A DNA stretch of 7,001 bases, from positions 1 through 7,001 of the forward strand of contig DAOWKX010000177.1 in assembly GCA_030639705.1 (NCBI GenBank), given 5' to 3'. Each line of letters opens with the position of its first letter. The first letter of the stretch is position 1. The position numbers and the translations under genes were made by a program. The DNA is from Candidatus Aminicenantota bacterium. Its GTDB lineage: Bacteria; Acidobacteriota; Aminicenantia; UBA2199. Positions 6,753 to 7,001 of this stretch are shown in pieces. Below the pieces are notes generated by a model. That model did no database searches and had not been told where the DNA came from. It saw only the letters and a list, made by a program, of their open reading frames with translations.

Positions 6753-6911
6753 ATGCCAGAAAAACAATCCAATAAACCAGTTAGTAGTGCCCTGAGTATG
6801 ACTAAAGAATTAATGCTGAAGGATCCCATATTTAAACAAAGGGTTAAAGAAATAGAAGAATTGTGTTTTAATCGTCAAACGAAGGTGGATGTCTCAAAAC
6901 TCAATCAATAG
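6753..6911 (+). CDS. Hypothetical small protein, 52 residues
   Basis: An ATG at 6753 opens a frame of 52 codons ending in TAG at 6909-6911, 68 bp after the kinase stop. The product begins MPEKQSNKPVSSALSMTKEL and continues as a highly charged, probably helical stretch (KDPIFKQRVKEIEELCFN). It has no signal peptide, no membrane segment and a single cysteine. Composition is protein-like, with amphipathic spacing, and GC is higher than in the A/T-rich flanks, which favours a real gene. Against it, the ribosome binding site is poor (only A-rich sequence with AAG next to the ATG) and the length is short. An internal ATG at 6798 would give a shorter form. I do not recognise the family. It could be a small regulatory protein, an antitoxin-like protein or the remnant of a longer gene. 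Confidence 0.4.
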   Translation: MPEKQSNKPVSSALSMTKELMLKDPIFKQRVKEIEELCFNRQTKVDVSKLNQ

Positions 6912-6960
6912 CATCTTTAAATATTAGCCAAGATAATTGATAAAAATGTTTTAATAATAT

Positions 6961-6969
6961 TGATATAAT
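6961..6969 (+). promoter_or_regulatory. Perfect extended -10 element at the right edge
   Basis: TGATATAAT combines a consensus TATAAT (6964-6969) with a TGn extension. No good -35 lies at 16-18 bp; a TTGATA at 6937-6942 is 21 bp away. Extended -10 promoters can work without a -35. The predicted start (about 6976) nearly coincides with the ATG at 6977. Confidence 0.4.
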
Positions 6970-6976
6970 TGACAAA

Positions 6977-7001
6977 ATGGGTATTTTTAAGGGTTTAGAA
7001 A
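6977..7001 (+). CDS. Possible 5' end of the next gene, cut by the window edge
   Basis: The ATG at 6977 opens a frame reading MGIFKGLE to the edge of the window. Eight codons are too few to identify a product. There is no Shine-Dalgarno upstream (the preceding bases are AATTGACAAA). The ATG sits where transcription from the TGATATAAT element would begin, so a leaderless message is one explanation; chance is the other. Confidence 0.25.

Overview
This is a low-GC window (roughly 35-40% by eye) from a Gram-negative-style bacterium. It carries two conserved housekeeping genes, one small lipoprotein candidate and one very large membrane-bound hybrid sensor kinase. The evidence for an outer membrane is indirect: a lipoprotein-like secreted protein with a beta-rich body, and a long hybrid kinase of the Cache-PAS-GAF-PAS-HisKA-HATPase-REC type. 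Such kinases are common in deltaproteobacterial, acidobacterial and uncultured anaerobic lineages such as Aminicenantes. The lineage cannot be fixed from this sequence alone.

Layout. Positions 1-200 have no convincing gene. They form a GC-richer block (about 48% GC over 61-180, hand-counted) with several short inverted repeats, and look like a remnant of a dispersed repeat or insertion element. An AT-rich leader with a plausible sigma70-type promoter (239-267) and a strong Shine-Dalgarno (291-296) precedes a 136-residue putative lipoprotein on the plus strand (304-714). This gene converges, across only 16 bp, on a minus-strand pair: a CBS-domain CorC/HlyC-family membrane protein (1632-2846) followed by the ribosome-assembly GTPase Era (731 to about 1582 or 1621). 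The corC-era order is a known conserved arrangement, and the era ribosome binding site seems to overlap the corC stop codon.

A divergent AT-rich intergenic region (2847-3132) holds a good extended -10 promoter for corC-era. It also holds a TTGAAA-17-TAAAAT promoter for the plus-strand kinase, with a perfect 9-bp-arm palindrome directly upstream of that -35. The kinase (3133-6684, 1183 aa) is intact, with all catalytic motifs present: phospho-accepting His826, N/G1/F/G2 boxes, and receiver Asp1116 and Lys1166. No separate response regulator or output protein is encoded here, so its downstream partner lies elsewhere or just beyond the window.

After the kinase there is a 52-codon ORF (6753-6911) of unknown function. 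At the right edge a perfect extended -10 (TGATATAAT) sits so close to an ATG (6977) that the next gene could have a leaderless transcript. No tRNA, rRNA, CRISPR array, complete mobile element or clearly new multi-gene system is visible. The points most worth checking are the missing canonical start of era at its expected N-terminus, the palindrome in the kinase promoter, the repeat-like block at the left edge, and the small ORF and possible leaderless start at the right edge.
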